A stretch of DNA of 52,233 nt from a virus: the IMG/VR virus record IMGVR_UViG_3300042429_000905, positions 1 through 52,233 of that record; one strand, given 5' to 3'. The position numbers and the translations under genes are program-made. The number at the start of each line of letters is the position of its first letter. The stretch's first letter is position 1. Shown piece after piece: positions 22,631 through 33,300 of the stretch. The notes below the pieces were generated by a model. That model was given only the letters and a program-made list of their open reading frames with translations, did no database searches and was not told the DNA's origin.

Positions 22631-23655
22631 CCCCAGCGCCCCTCTCCAAAGTCATCCGGGTGGTCGCCAAAGCCACCAGTAAGGACCCCGTTGCCAACCG
22701 CGATGAGATCGTGGACCTGATCAACGGGACTCTCGACATGCTCTACCGCACCGAGTCGTTGGTGTGGCTCTACTTCAAGTCCGACGGCTGCGCGATCACC
22801 GAGACGTTCACCGAGAACTGCCGCAACGGGGCGTTCACCTGCTTCACCGCCGTGGTGATGCCCGCGCAGTTGCAGAACATCCGCGAACTCCGCGCCGACG
22901 CTTACAAATACGAGATCACCGCCAAGCGGGTGGCCACCGACTTCGCCTTGGGCCGGGACTACCTGACCGGAAGCGACTACCCGCTCGTCCGGGGCTGCGA
23001 ACTCAAAGCCGAACACCTTCCTCCCCGGTTGCTGTCCCGCGACATCCCGAGCAACGACTCGCGGGTGGTCACGTTCCGGTCCGACAGTCAGGAAGACTGC
23101 GGCAAGCTGATCGGCGTCAAGTACTACGACCTGAACAACCGCGAGCAGCGGATCGACATCGTGCTCGGACCGGGCCGCGTCTCCACCGGGACCTCGGTCG
23201 GCGAGTTCGTGGAGATCGTCTTCCCCGAACGCTGTGGGTGGATCACCGTCGAGACCGACAACGGCACTGAGTTGGGGCGATACCATCCCTCCATCCTGAC
23301 TCCGGTCCACGAGTGGTTCCGGCTCCAAGGCACCTTGCCCGGACGCAAGATCCACTACTACGGCCTGCGCGAGCCCATGCCGCTGGTGTTTGATACCGAC
23401 CTCGCGCCGTTCTCCGACAACACCCTCTGGCGGTTGGCGCTCAAAGCGTACGAGCACGTCGATACCCTCGAACTGACCGCAGGGCAGCAGCAGGGGCTCA
23501 ACCGGATCTACGCGTCACTGGCCGCTGTCACCGCCGCCGACCAGCGCAACGACAACATGAATTTTAACACGCTCCTCATGCCGGAGTCCGGGCGGACCAT
23601 GCTGTCCACCGGAAGGGCCATGATGAGGAGAACCCGCCGCTATGTCCGATACTGA
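22627..23655 (+). CDS. Putative head-tail adaptor / tail tube protein (342 aa)
   Basis: A 342-residue protein with an N-terminal helical segment (NRDEIVDLINGTLDMLY), resembling the beginning of tail tubular A/adaptor proteins that hold the portal. It has a beta-rich centre with LREPMPLVF, and a helical C-terminus NTLWRLALKAYEHVDTLEL, which fits a structural subunit. It ends in Arg-rich MMRRTRRYVRY. Coupling (ATGA) to the preceding gene and a 14-base overlap with the cupin gene place it in the operon. The adaptor role is inferred from order (adaptor, nozzle, ejection proteins). Confidence 0.5.
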   Translation: MTPAPLSKVIRVVAKATSKDPVANRDEIVDLINGTLDMLYRTESLVWLYFKSDGCAITETFTENCRNGAFTCFTAVVMPAQLQNIRELRADAYKYEITAKRVATDFALGRDYLTGSDYPLVRGCELKAEHLPPRLLSRDIPSNDSRVVTFRSDSQEDCGKLIGVKYYDLNNREQRIDIVLGPGRVSTGTSVGEFVEIVFPERCGWITVETDNGTELGRYHPSILTPVHEWFRLQGTLPGRKIHYYGLREPMPLVFDTDLAPFSDNTLWRLALKAYEHVDTLELTAGQQQGLNRIYASLAAVTAADQRNDNMNFNTLLMPESGRTMLSTGRAMMRRTRRYVRY

Positions 23656-24097
23656 CTTAACCGAGGCCATCGAAGCCTTCGGGGCTTCAGGACTAGACCT
23701 CTCCCCACAGGAGTTGGTGGACCATGTCGAGCACCAGATGGTGACCCACTACCCGTTGACGGAGAACCCGGTCACCCACGCGTTTACTCCGGGGATGTAC
23801 TGCCGGACCATGTACATGGCGGGAGGGACGCTTGCTACGTCGAAAATCCACAATCAGGAGCACCAGTACGTCATCGTCAGCGGGTCATTATCCGTATGGA
23901 CAAAGGAGACCGGTGCCGTTACCATTCACGCACCGTTCCACGGCATCACCAAACCGGGAACCCGCCGTGTTGTGTACGCCCACACCGACGTGTGCTGGCT
24001 TACTTTCCACCCCACTGACGAAACCGACTTGGCCGTTATCGAAGATCAAATTATCATGAAGCACACCAACATTTTGCTGGAAGGGAGTCCGTCATGA
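23642..24097 (+). CDS. Cupin-fold protein
   Basis: A 151-residue protein with a cupin pattern: HAFTPGMYCRTMYMAGGTL, then SKIHNQEHQYVIVSGSLSVW, then VTIHAPFHGITKPGTRRVVY and CWLTFHP. The two His in HNQEH and the final His could bind a metal. Cupins in this place occur in phage virion operons and may be small structural proteins or sugar binders for receptor or capsule. It overlaps the preceding gene by 14 bases and the next by ATGA. Confidence 0.75.
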   Translation: MSDTDLTEAIEAFGASGLDLSPQELVDHVEHQMVTHYPLTENPVTHAFTPGMYCRTMYMAGGTLATSKIHNQEHQYVIVSGSLSVWTKETGAVTIHAPFHGITKPGTRRVVYAHTDVCWLTFHPTDETDLAVIEDQIIMKHTNILLEGSPS

Positions 24098-25194
24098 CTT
24101 GGGTAGGAGTTGCCGTAAGTGTGGGCGGAGGCGTAGTTAGCTCCGCAATGTCTGCCGGTTCTGCCAACAAGCGTGCCAACGCCGCGTCCAAAGGACTCGA
24201 CGAAGCCGTGGCCTACGCCCGCGCCAACCCTTCCGCGTTTGGCGAGAAGCTCGACTGGTCAGGTGTCGATTACAGTCCGATGTTCAAGTCCGATCCCGGA
24301 TATGGCAACATCGCGGGCAGCACCATCGCAGGGAACCAGCGCAATCTTCCGGCGAACTTGAACCTGATGCGGGAGACCAATCAGGCCATCACTAGGGACT
24401 CGATGGACCGGATCAACACCCTGTATCCGGGGTTTGCTGCCGCAGTGGGCCAGCAGTCGCAGAACACGCAGAACTTCCTGCGCGGTCAACTCCCCATGGA
24501 GGACCAGAACATGATCACTTCCCGGCGCACCGAGGCTCAGTCCCTCGGCGGCGGGAATGCCAACGCCCAGCAGGTCGCTGCCGACCTCGGACTCGCTCGC
24601 ATGGACCTGATGAACCAAGGGCAGGCGGGAATGAACAATCTCGTCAACATGTTCAATGCGGTCGATCCGGTAAACCGCCGGGTGAACCCGCAGTCCATGT
24701 TCGTGGACGTCGGTCAGGCCATCAGCAACTCCATTGCGGAGAACCAGTTTGGGGCTCAATTTGCCCAGTCTGAGCGCAACGCCGAGTTGGCGTTCGGGAT
24801 GCAGCCCGATCCGCAGAAGGCCGGACTGCTGAACCTCATCGCTGGACGAGGCGGTCTGCAAGCGGCTAACCAGCCGACCAGTGTCGCCGGTGCCGCCCTC
24901 ACAGGTGGTATCAATGCAGGCATTGCAGGGTACACACGGCAGGCGGACCAGCAAGCGCTCCAGAACCTGTTGCAGCCACAAGCTCCTCCGATGGGCTACC
25001 AGCAGGCGGTGACCAGCTTTGGTGCTCCGTCGGCGGCGGTGAACGGATTCCGCAACCTCTCCGGCGGCTACGACATCACCGGCGGACAAGCACCCGGTGT
25101 GGCAGGACAGGGGGCGCTGTCCACTAGTTTTGTGGGACCTCCAGATTACAGGTATACCCAAGCCAGCAATAAACCTTGGCCCAAAGTCTCTTAA
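24094..25194 (+). CDS. Putative ejection protein 1 (366 aa)
   Basis: The N-terminus is a Gly/Val/Ala-rich hydrophobic segment (VGVAVSVGGGVVSSAMSAG), followed by long Gln/Asn-rich helices and a C-terminal part with FGAPSAAVNGFRNLSGGYDITGG. This is the plan of phage internal or injection proteins (T7 gp14, P22 gp7 type) that enter the host envelope. It is the first of three increasingly large proteins in a row. ATG overlaps the cupin stop. Confidence 0.6.
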   Translation: MTWVGVAVSVGGGVVSSAMSAGSANKRANAASKGLDEAVAYARANPSAFGEKLDWSGVDYSPMFKSDPGYGNIAGSTIAGNQRNLPANLNLMRETNQAITRDSMDRINTLYPGFAAAVGQQSQNTQNFLRGQLPMEDQNMITSRRTEAQSLGGGNANAQQVAADLGLARMDLMNQGQAGMNNLVNMFNAVDPVNRRVNPQSMFVDVGQAISNSIAENQFGAQFAQSERNAELAFGMQPDPQKAGLLNLIAGRGGLQAANQPTSVAGAALTGGINAGIAGYTRQADQQALQNLLQPQAPPMGYQQAVTSFGAPSAAVNGFRNLSGGYDITGGQAPGVAGQGALSTSFVGPPDYRYTQASNKPWPKVS

Positions 25195-25198
25195 CATC

Positions 25199-27346
25199 AT
25201 GGCTGTTACTCCAGATCCCGTCGGCGCATATAACCAGTCTTTCCAGACGGCGGACACCTCCCGCCGCGACTACGAGCGTCTTGAGATGCAGCGCCAGTTG
25301 CAAGCTGAGGCTGCGATCCAGCGTGCCCGCGAGCAGAAGGCGAGCGACTTCAAGATGATGATGGAGGCGATTGGTCGCCGGGACGATCTGAAGCAGCGGG
25401 TTTTCGAGAACGACATCAGAACCAAGCAGCTTGCCAACGACACCGTGACGGCGCAGGCGAACGCCTACCGCGCCCGCAACCCGATTTCCCGCAGCGGGCA
25501 GGGCTTACGCGAATTTTCTCTTTCAGGGGTTCCGCAACCTGCCATTCCGGGAGATGGCACTACGTCATCTACGGTTCCGCCTATGGGGGAAGGAAGCGTA
25601 AATGCGAGTGGCTCATCAGCAAATGGTGCGGAGGCCGATTTACCGATGACAGCCGGAGTTAACACCAATTTTCTGATCCCATTTACTGTTCCGCCGACTG
25701 CTGCGTCCGGTACTGTTCCTGATCTGCTCCCCGGAGAACTGATGTTGCCTCCGCAAGCGCCGACGGACAACACCCCGCCCGCCACCCCGCCTAGCTCTCC
25801 CGGCCTTTTGCCGGTCAGCACCCCTGCTTTTACACCGACTCCCTCTGCGCTCAACGCGGGGCTGATGCCGCGCACTGTTGCGCTTGCTCCTACTGCGGTT
25901 CCAGCAATGGACGTCCCAAATACCGCTCCTGCTACGAGTCCGCAGGCCATGCCACAGCTTCCAGCCGCGTCTACTACCGCGCCCGCCGTGTCCGCACCTG
26001 TGCCGCGACGCAACGATTTGATGGGGTACATGCTGAATAGAACCGACCCTTACACCGACAGAATTGACATTCCACGCGTTGCGCAGATGCCGGAAGTCCC
26101 AGTGTTTGGCCAAGCCGACATCGCCGCCGAAGGACGCGATCAATTAAACAAACTGGCCGAGTTTCAAGCGCAGGCACAAGTGGGGGCCACTTTAGCTTCC
26201 AGAAATGTCGATAAAGCAACTCGAGAGCTAATGTCCGGAGAATTAACCCCGAACGGCGTTCAAGAGGCACAGAAATATATTGCACAGCAAACACTCGCCG
26301 CCACGCAGGCTTCCCGCGCAGATGCAAAAGCAGGCCAGCAAATAGCCCAAAACGAGGAAGTTTTAAAAGGGATTGAATTGCGTCAAGGTGCCCTTAACCG
26401 CTTGGGTAACCTCAACGGCGTGCTGCCAATAGGGGATCGCAGGCAAATCTACCAAGAAGCGTCAGACCCCAGAATGGCGCAGTTGGCAGAGCAGAAAATC
26501 GCCGTCCTTACCGAGTACGACGCCTTTCGGCAGCTTAATGGGATCACCAATGCCAGCCGTGGATACAGCACGGCAGAGCAAGTGGTGCGGGCAAAACGAG
26601 AACTCGATTCGCCCGATGCCATCAAGGACCGCAAATTGGTTGAGGACTCCCAAGCATATCAAGCTGACATCAAAGCACGTCCTGATATGGATGAGCAAAC
26701 AAAAGCGGATTTTGAATTGGAAATCAGAAAAGCTAACCCCGCACAGACAAGGCAGAACCGGCTTATTACCCGACTCAACGACGCGCTTAAAGCCGACAGG
26801 CTACCGACGAGGCCACCAGCAACAGCGGCTGTCAAACCGGAAGACATCAGGGTAAACCCTGCTACCGGAACTGCCGCCGCGCCCGGAATCGACCGCAGCG
26901 GGGGCAGAGACATTCTGAGCAATCAGCAGAAAGTCGATCAAGCCAACCAAACTGCTAGGAACGAATACTGGGGGGCAAACACCGCCGACGTCGCCCGGCA
27001 AGTCTTCATGGACGGTGGCAGGGACGAAGAAGGCAACATCGTTCCGCCGTTCAGCATCGCGCTTTTGGAGAAGATTGCAGAAGGCAAAACCAGTGGGCCA
27101 GGTTTCAGGGGTGGACAAGCAGGCGCACCCCAGTACGCGGACACCATCGTCAAACAAAATCTCTCCAACTGGACGCCGACTAAAGGCGACCGTGTCAACT
27201 GGGGTCGGGAAACGCAGCCCACCGCGCAAGACTTCCTCAAAATTGCAGCCCGAGATAGATTAGACAAAATCAAGGCGGGCGCGGTTGCAAACGGGCCTCT
27301 CTCCCCCGAGAAGAAGAAAGAAGCAGAACAATTTCCTATAAAATGA
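25199..27346 (+). CDS. Putative ejection protein 2 (715 aa)
   Basis: Starts MAVTPDPVGAYNQSF, followed by a helical segment (DYERLEMQRQLQAEAAIQRA). The middle is Pro/Thr/Ala-rich (TDNTPPATPPSSPG, PTAVPAMDVPN), a flexible linker, and the C-terminal half is helical and charged. No enzyme motif. Position and composition fit a T7 gp15-like internal virion protein that extends the ejection channel. Coupled to the giant gene by ATGA at 27343. Confidence 0.6.
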   Translation: MAVTPDPVGAYNQSFQTADTSRRDYERLEMQRQLQAEAAIQRAREQKASDFKMMMEAIGRRDDLKQRVFENDIRTKQLANDTVTAQANAYRARNPISRSGQGLREFSLSGVPQPAIPGDGTTSSTVPPMGEGSVNASGSSANGAEADLPMTAGVNTNFLIPFTVPPTAASGTVPDLLPGELMLPPQAPTDNTPPATPPSSPGLLPVSTPAFTPTPSALNAGLMPRTVALAPTAVPAMDVPNTAPATSPQAMPQLPAASTTAPAVSAPVPRRNDLMGYMLNRTDPYTDRIDIPRVAQMPEVPVFGQADIAAEGRDQLNKLAEFQAQAQVGATLASRNVDKATRELMSGELTPNGVQEAQKYIAQQTLAATQASRADAKAGQQIAQNEEVLKGIELRQGALNRLGNLNGVLPIGDRRQIYQEASDPRMAQLAEQKIAVLTEYDAFRQLNGITNASRGYSTAEQVVRAKRELDSPDAIKDRKLVEDSQAYQADIKARPDMDEQTKADFELEIRKANPAQTRQNRLITRLNDALKADRLPTRPPATAAVKPEDIRVNPATGTAAAPGIDRSGGRDILSNQQKVDQANQTARNEYWGANTADVARQVFMDGGRDEEGNIVPPFSIALLEKIAEGKTSGPGFRGGQAGAPQYADTIVKQNLSNWTPTKGDRVNWGRETQPTAQDFLKIAARDRLDKIKAGAVANGPLSPEKKKEAEQFPIK

Positions 27347-30300
27347 ACTGGTCCGAAGTCATAGAAAAACCCGGGTTCTCCGATCTTAGCACTTCCCAGC
27401 AGGACATTGTTCGGCAGCGGTGGGTGGATGAGGTCTACATGCCGCAGGCTGTCAAAGCCGGGTGGAATGAATCGGACATGTCCGCGCTGCGACAAGAACA
27501 AATTTCCAACTACGACAACGGCCAAGGGTACATCTCGTCCTTCGCCAGCGCCGCCGGACGTGGCGCGGCCTCCACCTTCACCTCCGCCGTGCAAGGTGTC
27601 GGTGCCCTCACCGGCAGCGAAGCCATTGAGCAAGCTGCCCGCGAGATGGACACGGCGGTCACGGAGAACCTGACGGTCAACCCGTCCATGGGGAAGACCA
27701 ACTTCACCGGCAACGTGCTTGGCAACGTGGCCGGGTTCCTCGCGCCCGGTATGGCAGGGATGAGGATCGGCAGAGCACTGGGTGCCGGGGCCGAGTTGGT
27801 AGGCGGAACTGCCGCCGAGGTCGCCGCCCAAACTGCCGCCCGAGCCGCCAGCGCCCAGTTGGGCGGGCGAATCGCCGCCAACACCACCATGCTTGCCTCG
27901 GGCGCAGGCAGCGGGGCGCAACAGGCCGACCGATACGGCATCGAAGGTCCGGAGCGCATGGGCATGGTCCTTGGTAACGCGGCCACCGAGATGCTTTCTG
28001 AGAACATCTTCGGCCTTGGTTCTGAGTTGAACACGATGAGCAGGCTCGCCGGACTTGGCGGACTTGGGGCAAACGCGGCAAGAAGGACCGGCGGGTTCCT
28101 CGCCGACGTGGGAGAGAACACGGTGGAAGAAATTGCTGCCAACGTGGGGTCCAACCTCGTCGCTTCAACCTTCGCTCCAGAAGGAGTGCAGACCCCCGGA
28201 ATACTTGAGAACAACGTCGAAGCAGGAGCTGGTGGTGCCATTGGCGGCGCGTTCTTCGGCGGCATCAACCTGATGCGTCCCCTTCCGCCCGTTGCTCCGA
28301 GACCTTCCGAGGCCATCAGCGCTGGGGTGGCCCAGCAAGCGGCAGCGGCTAACGATCCTGAAGCTGCGGCTGCACATCCGGGAGCCAAGTTCCAACCTAC
28401 CCCTGCTCCGCAAGTTCCGGGGGCTATTGCGTTTGATCCTACCATCGCTGACCCGTTGGCACCTGCTGCCGGGGCGCTACCTCCGCCACCCGGATTTGCA
28501 GAGACAACTCCTGCGGAGGCATTTCCAGCAGCCTTGCCGCAAGGGTTACCTGCGGCGGCGGCAGTTCCGGGAGCCGTGCCAGAAGCATTTCCTGCGGCGG
28601 AGACGCTACCCGCAGCGCCCGCTGGGGCACTACCTGCGGCAGAGGCGCTTCCCGAGTTGGACATCTCGCTTCAGGCGGGCGCGTACACGGGGGATCTGCT
28701 GCAAGGAAAAGAAGTCATAGGGGAGGGTTCCGAATCCACAGTTTACAGGGACGGAGACTCGGTCATCAAAGTGTCCGAGCCCTACAACGATAACTCAGAA
28801 GAAACATTCCAAGCGCGGGTGGACCGCGCAATGGACATTGATAATTTGATAGGGGATGGAACCTTGTCAGTCGAAGGATTTTACCGGTCGAAGAACGGCA
28901 CAAAAAACCCAGTGTTCCGCCAAACTTTTGCGGAAGGTCGGCCAGCTACCCGTGAGGAGATACAGGCATACATGGAGTCCCGTGGGTTCCAAGTTAAAGA
29001 AGCTGGAACTACCACGGACACGTTTGTAAAAGTATCCGATGGTGTGGAAATCACCGCATCCGATTTAGACGGAGCCAACGTGGTGGTAGGGACTGACGGC
29101 AAATTCCACGTAATTGACGCCGACTTGGTTCGGAGACCTGCACCAACCCAAACTGCGCCTGTGACGGCACCAGCGGGTGCGGTGCCGCCCGTCGGCGAGC
29201 CCCTCGTGGCAGGGCGTTTTACGGGAGTCACCGAAGCCCCTCCCACAGAGCTGTTCCACTCGGGAGAACTTCCTGAAGGGCTGGATAGCATCGACCCAAT
29301 GCGGACGACCGGAGCAAAACAAGGCAAACGTGGAAGAGACTTCGGTGGGTTCTACGCAGGGCCAGCCGAAACCGCCGCCAAATACAAAGGACCGAAAAAC
29401 CGGCTGGCTATTGCTCCGGGAGCGCGGGCCATGCGGGTCGCAGCCAGAGGAGCCATCGAAAGGCTCAGTCTCAAAGACCGGCAGGATCTCCTTGACCAAG
29501 GCGTGGACATTATTTCAGGCATCGACATCAGGGGTCTCCCTGAGTCCGTGATCCTTAACAAAGACGTGATCCTGTCGGTTGAGTTGGACACGCAAACGGC
29601 ACCAGCGGCGACACCTGTGACAGCACCAGCGGGTGCGGTCCCTCCCATGACGGAGCAGGCACCGCCCGTCGCGCCGCAAACGCCTGCGGTCCCGCCAGCG
29701 GCTCCAGCAGTGGCGTCACAAGGAGCCACCCCCAGCGACCTGATCGACCAGACTGGCAGGCTGACTGTCGAGGGTGCGCAGAGCATGATCGAGGCGATCC
29801 AATCGCTCGGCCTTACCACCGCTCCGTTCGTCATCAACAACACCGGAGTGGCTCCCGGCGTCATCGCCCCTCCTGTCGCAGGATCGACCACCCCGGTGGA
29901 CGGTAAGCCTGTCGTCTTTTTGAACCAAGAAAGGATGACTCTGGACACGCCGCTCCACGAGACGACCCATCTGCTCACCCCCACTTTATTTGCCGAGCAG
30001 CGGGCGCTTTACGATGTAGGAGCCGCGCTGCTGGCCGACTCCCCTTTGCGTCAGGCCATCGTCAACCGGTATGTCACCGAGGCTGGCATGACCATGACCG
30101 ACGAGCAGATCACCGAGGAGGCAATGGTGACCGGGTTGGCCAACAACGGAGCCGAGTGGCTCAGAGCCTACGCGGGCAACGCCAAAATGACACGGGCCAT
30201 CAAGGAGTTCCTCGCCAAGGTGCGCGAGTGGTTCGACGACCTGATGTACTCCAAGGGGTTTAACCCCAACATGAGTCTTGAACAGTTCTACAAGAAGGTG

Positions 30301-33300
30301 AACCGGCAGATTCTGGCTGGGAAGCTGCAACAGCGGGCGACGAACGCGCCGGTGCAGGCAATGTCACTGGCGGACATCGAGAAGCTGAAAAGCCCGACTG
30401 GCATCCCACTGGCGGCGTTTGCGTCCAGATACGCCAAGGACATCAAGCCAGCGGACAAAACCTTGGCAGATGCGGATCGGATCGCTTCCGAGAAGCTGAA
30501 CGAAGTAAACCAAAATCCGGGTTCGCTCCTTCCGACCGCAACCGCACAAGGGGTCAGGGAGTACCACACCCGCATTCTGATCCAGCCTGATGGTAAAACT
30601 TACGACCCCAACAACCTCAACCATGCGGATGCCACTCCGGAAGTACTAGCCATCTATCAAATGCGGCAGAACGGTTCCGCTGCGGCAATGGAGCAGCAGG
30701 AAGCGGACAGAGTAAATCAGATACGGCAGGACGACCTCAAGAAACTGACGGATTACCTGAAGGAAAACACGGATTACTCCCCATCCGAGGCGATGGTAAT
30801 GGTTCTCGCCGCCAGCAAATACGGAGTCAGGTCCAAGAAGACGGACGACGTGGTGACTTTTACCGCCGTGGAGATTACGGACAAAAACCAAGTGATGGTC
30901 CCGGTGGTAGACGGGACGATGGTCCCGCGCCTGCGCGATAAGATGGCCACTGGGATGTCCATGAAGAAAGCCTTGGAGGCTGCTTACACGGACGCCATGG
31001 ACGCTCAAGTCCAAGCCAACCGCGACAACAGGTACGAGGGACTGGTAAAATTCAGACAAAGTCAGAATTACGAGGACGCCGTGGCGCTGAACAAAGCCTG
31101 CGCCGGAACGCCATGGTGTACGGGAGCTTCTACCACCACGGCGGAGACCCACATCAACGGCGGAGACTTCTACGTGTATTTTGAGGGTGGCATTGCTCAA
31201 GTAGCGTTCCGTATGGACGGGAACGACAAACTGGCAGAGCCTCCACGGGGAAATTATGAAGGCCAAGCTCTTAACGAGCGGCAGGCAGAGATTGCAGATA
31301 AAGTTTTGCGCGGCGGGGAGATACCCGGAGGACAAGGATTTTTATCGGACAGGGACTTTATCAGCAAGGTCAAGAACGACCTTGCGGGTATGACCGACGA
31401 CGAAGTGTTTATGGGAATGTTCGCCAGCCGAAAGTCTGAAAACGGATATGGTCCAAACGCACGTAAATTCCCGGAATCGGTAAAAATCGCATTGGAAGGG
31501 CAATACAACCTCCGAGATCTTCGCGCAAAAGGGTACTACATGTTGAGCGACGACTACCCATCAACAGCGGTAGCTGTTTACAGTTTAATGGGACGACGTA
31601 CATTTTACCCAAATCTACGGCTTGTTGCACTGGACGTGTCCAACAACGAAGGGGAGCTAAACTTGCCCGCGCTTACAACGGTCGGAGGAAATGTATCTGG
31701 CAACGTAGGGGATATTAAGTTTCCCAATCTAATCACAATTGGCGGGGGGATGTCGTCCAACAAAGGGAGCATAAACCTACCCGCGCTTACCACAATTGGC
31801 GGAGAGGTGTCCAGCAACGAAAAAGACATAAACCTACCCGCGCTTACCACGGTCGGCAAGAGCGTGTGGTTTAACAAAGGGGACATTAACCTACCTGCCC
31901 TTACCACGATTGGTGCGTCTGCATCCTTTAACAATGGAGATTTAAATTTTCCAGAGCTAACTAAGGTTAGCGGATCTGTGTCTAACAACGCAGGTAATCT
32001 TAACTTCCCTACGCTGACCACGGTGGGCGGGGAAGTGGCTCGCAACACAAAAGATCTAAACTTTACTGCGCTTACCACTGTTGCAGGGGGCGTGTCCATT
32101 AACTATGGAGATCTGAACTTTCCTGCGCTTATCACTGTCGGAGATTCTGTAAACGACAACAATGGAAATCTGAATTTTCCAAAGTTAACCACAATTAGGG
32201 TGGACGTGTCCAGAAATACAAAAGATCTAAACTTCCCTGCGCTTACCACTGTCGGAGGGGATGTAGCCCACAACAGCGGCATTATCTTTCCCGCGCTGGC
32301 CACGGTTGGTGGGGGAGTTTACCGCAATAGTTGGAACCTTGACTTCCCCTCGCTGACCACGGTTGGTGAGGGCGTTTACAACAACGACGGAAACCTGAAC
32401 TTCCTTGCGCTTACAACGATTGGCGGAAACTTAACCAGCAACTTAGGAGAACTAAATTTTCCTTCGCTCACCACAGTTGGCGAAAAAATATCTCGCAACG
32501 TAAACGACCTTAATTTACCTAAGCTAACGACGGTCGGTACGGATGTGTCTAACAACGAAGGAAGTCTTAACTTCCCTGCACTTACCACGGTTGGCGGGTC
32601 AGTGTATCGCAACGAAAAAAATCTTAATTTCCCCAAGTTAACAAAGGTTGGTGCGGATGTATCCAGCAACACAGGGGATCTTAACATGCCCGTTCTTGCC
32701 ACAGTCGGCGGGATCGTGTCCAGAAACACCGGGGACCTTAACATGCCCCTGCTGGAGACGGAACCCGTTTTCACCGGTAAGTACGCCGAACAAACCGGCG
32801 CGTCGCAGGCTCCCGACACCCGCTTCTCCCTCGCCCCCGCCACTCCGACACCTCAGTCTGCGCGGCACGCAGCACTGGAAGCCAAGCACAACGACGGGAC
32901 CATCACCCCGGCGGAGACGGCGGAGGCGCAAGCTCTGGTGGACGAGGTGGCAAAAGCTGCCGGGTTTATAACTGGATTAAACCATTTTAGTAAATCTACT
33001 GGGTTTACCACTTTTGAACCCAAGAAAGCGCTTCACATCGGTCATCACTTCGGTCCTCTGCATCAAGCTGCGGCTATTGAAAGGCAAGTGACACGCGACG
33101 GCAGACAGGGCAAAATGTTTAACGTCGCACTAAGCGTCAAGAATCCACTCAGAGTAGCCGATGGAGGCGATTCGGTGTACAAGTCATCCGAAATAGAATT
33201 CAACGGGGTGACTTATTACAACCAAGGATGGGGGTATAACGTAGCGGACGCGCTTCAAGCAGCAGGTAAAACAAAAGCTGCCAAAGAGGTCGTGCAAATC

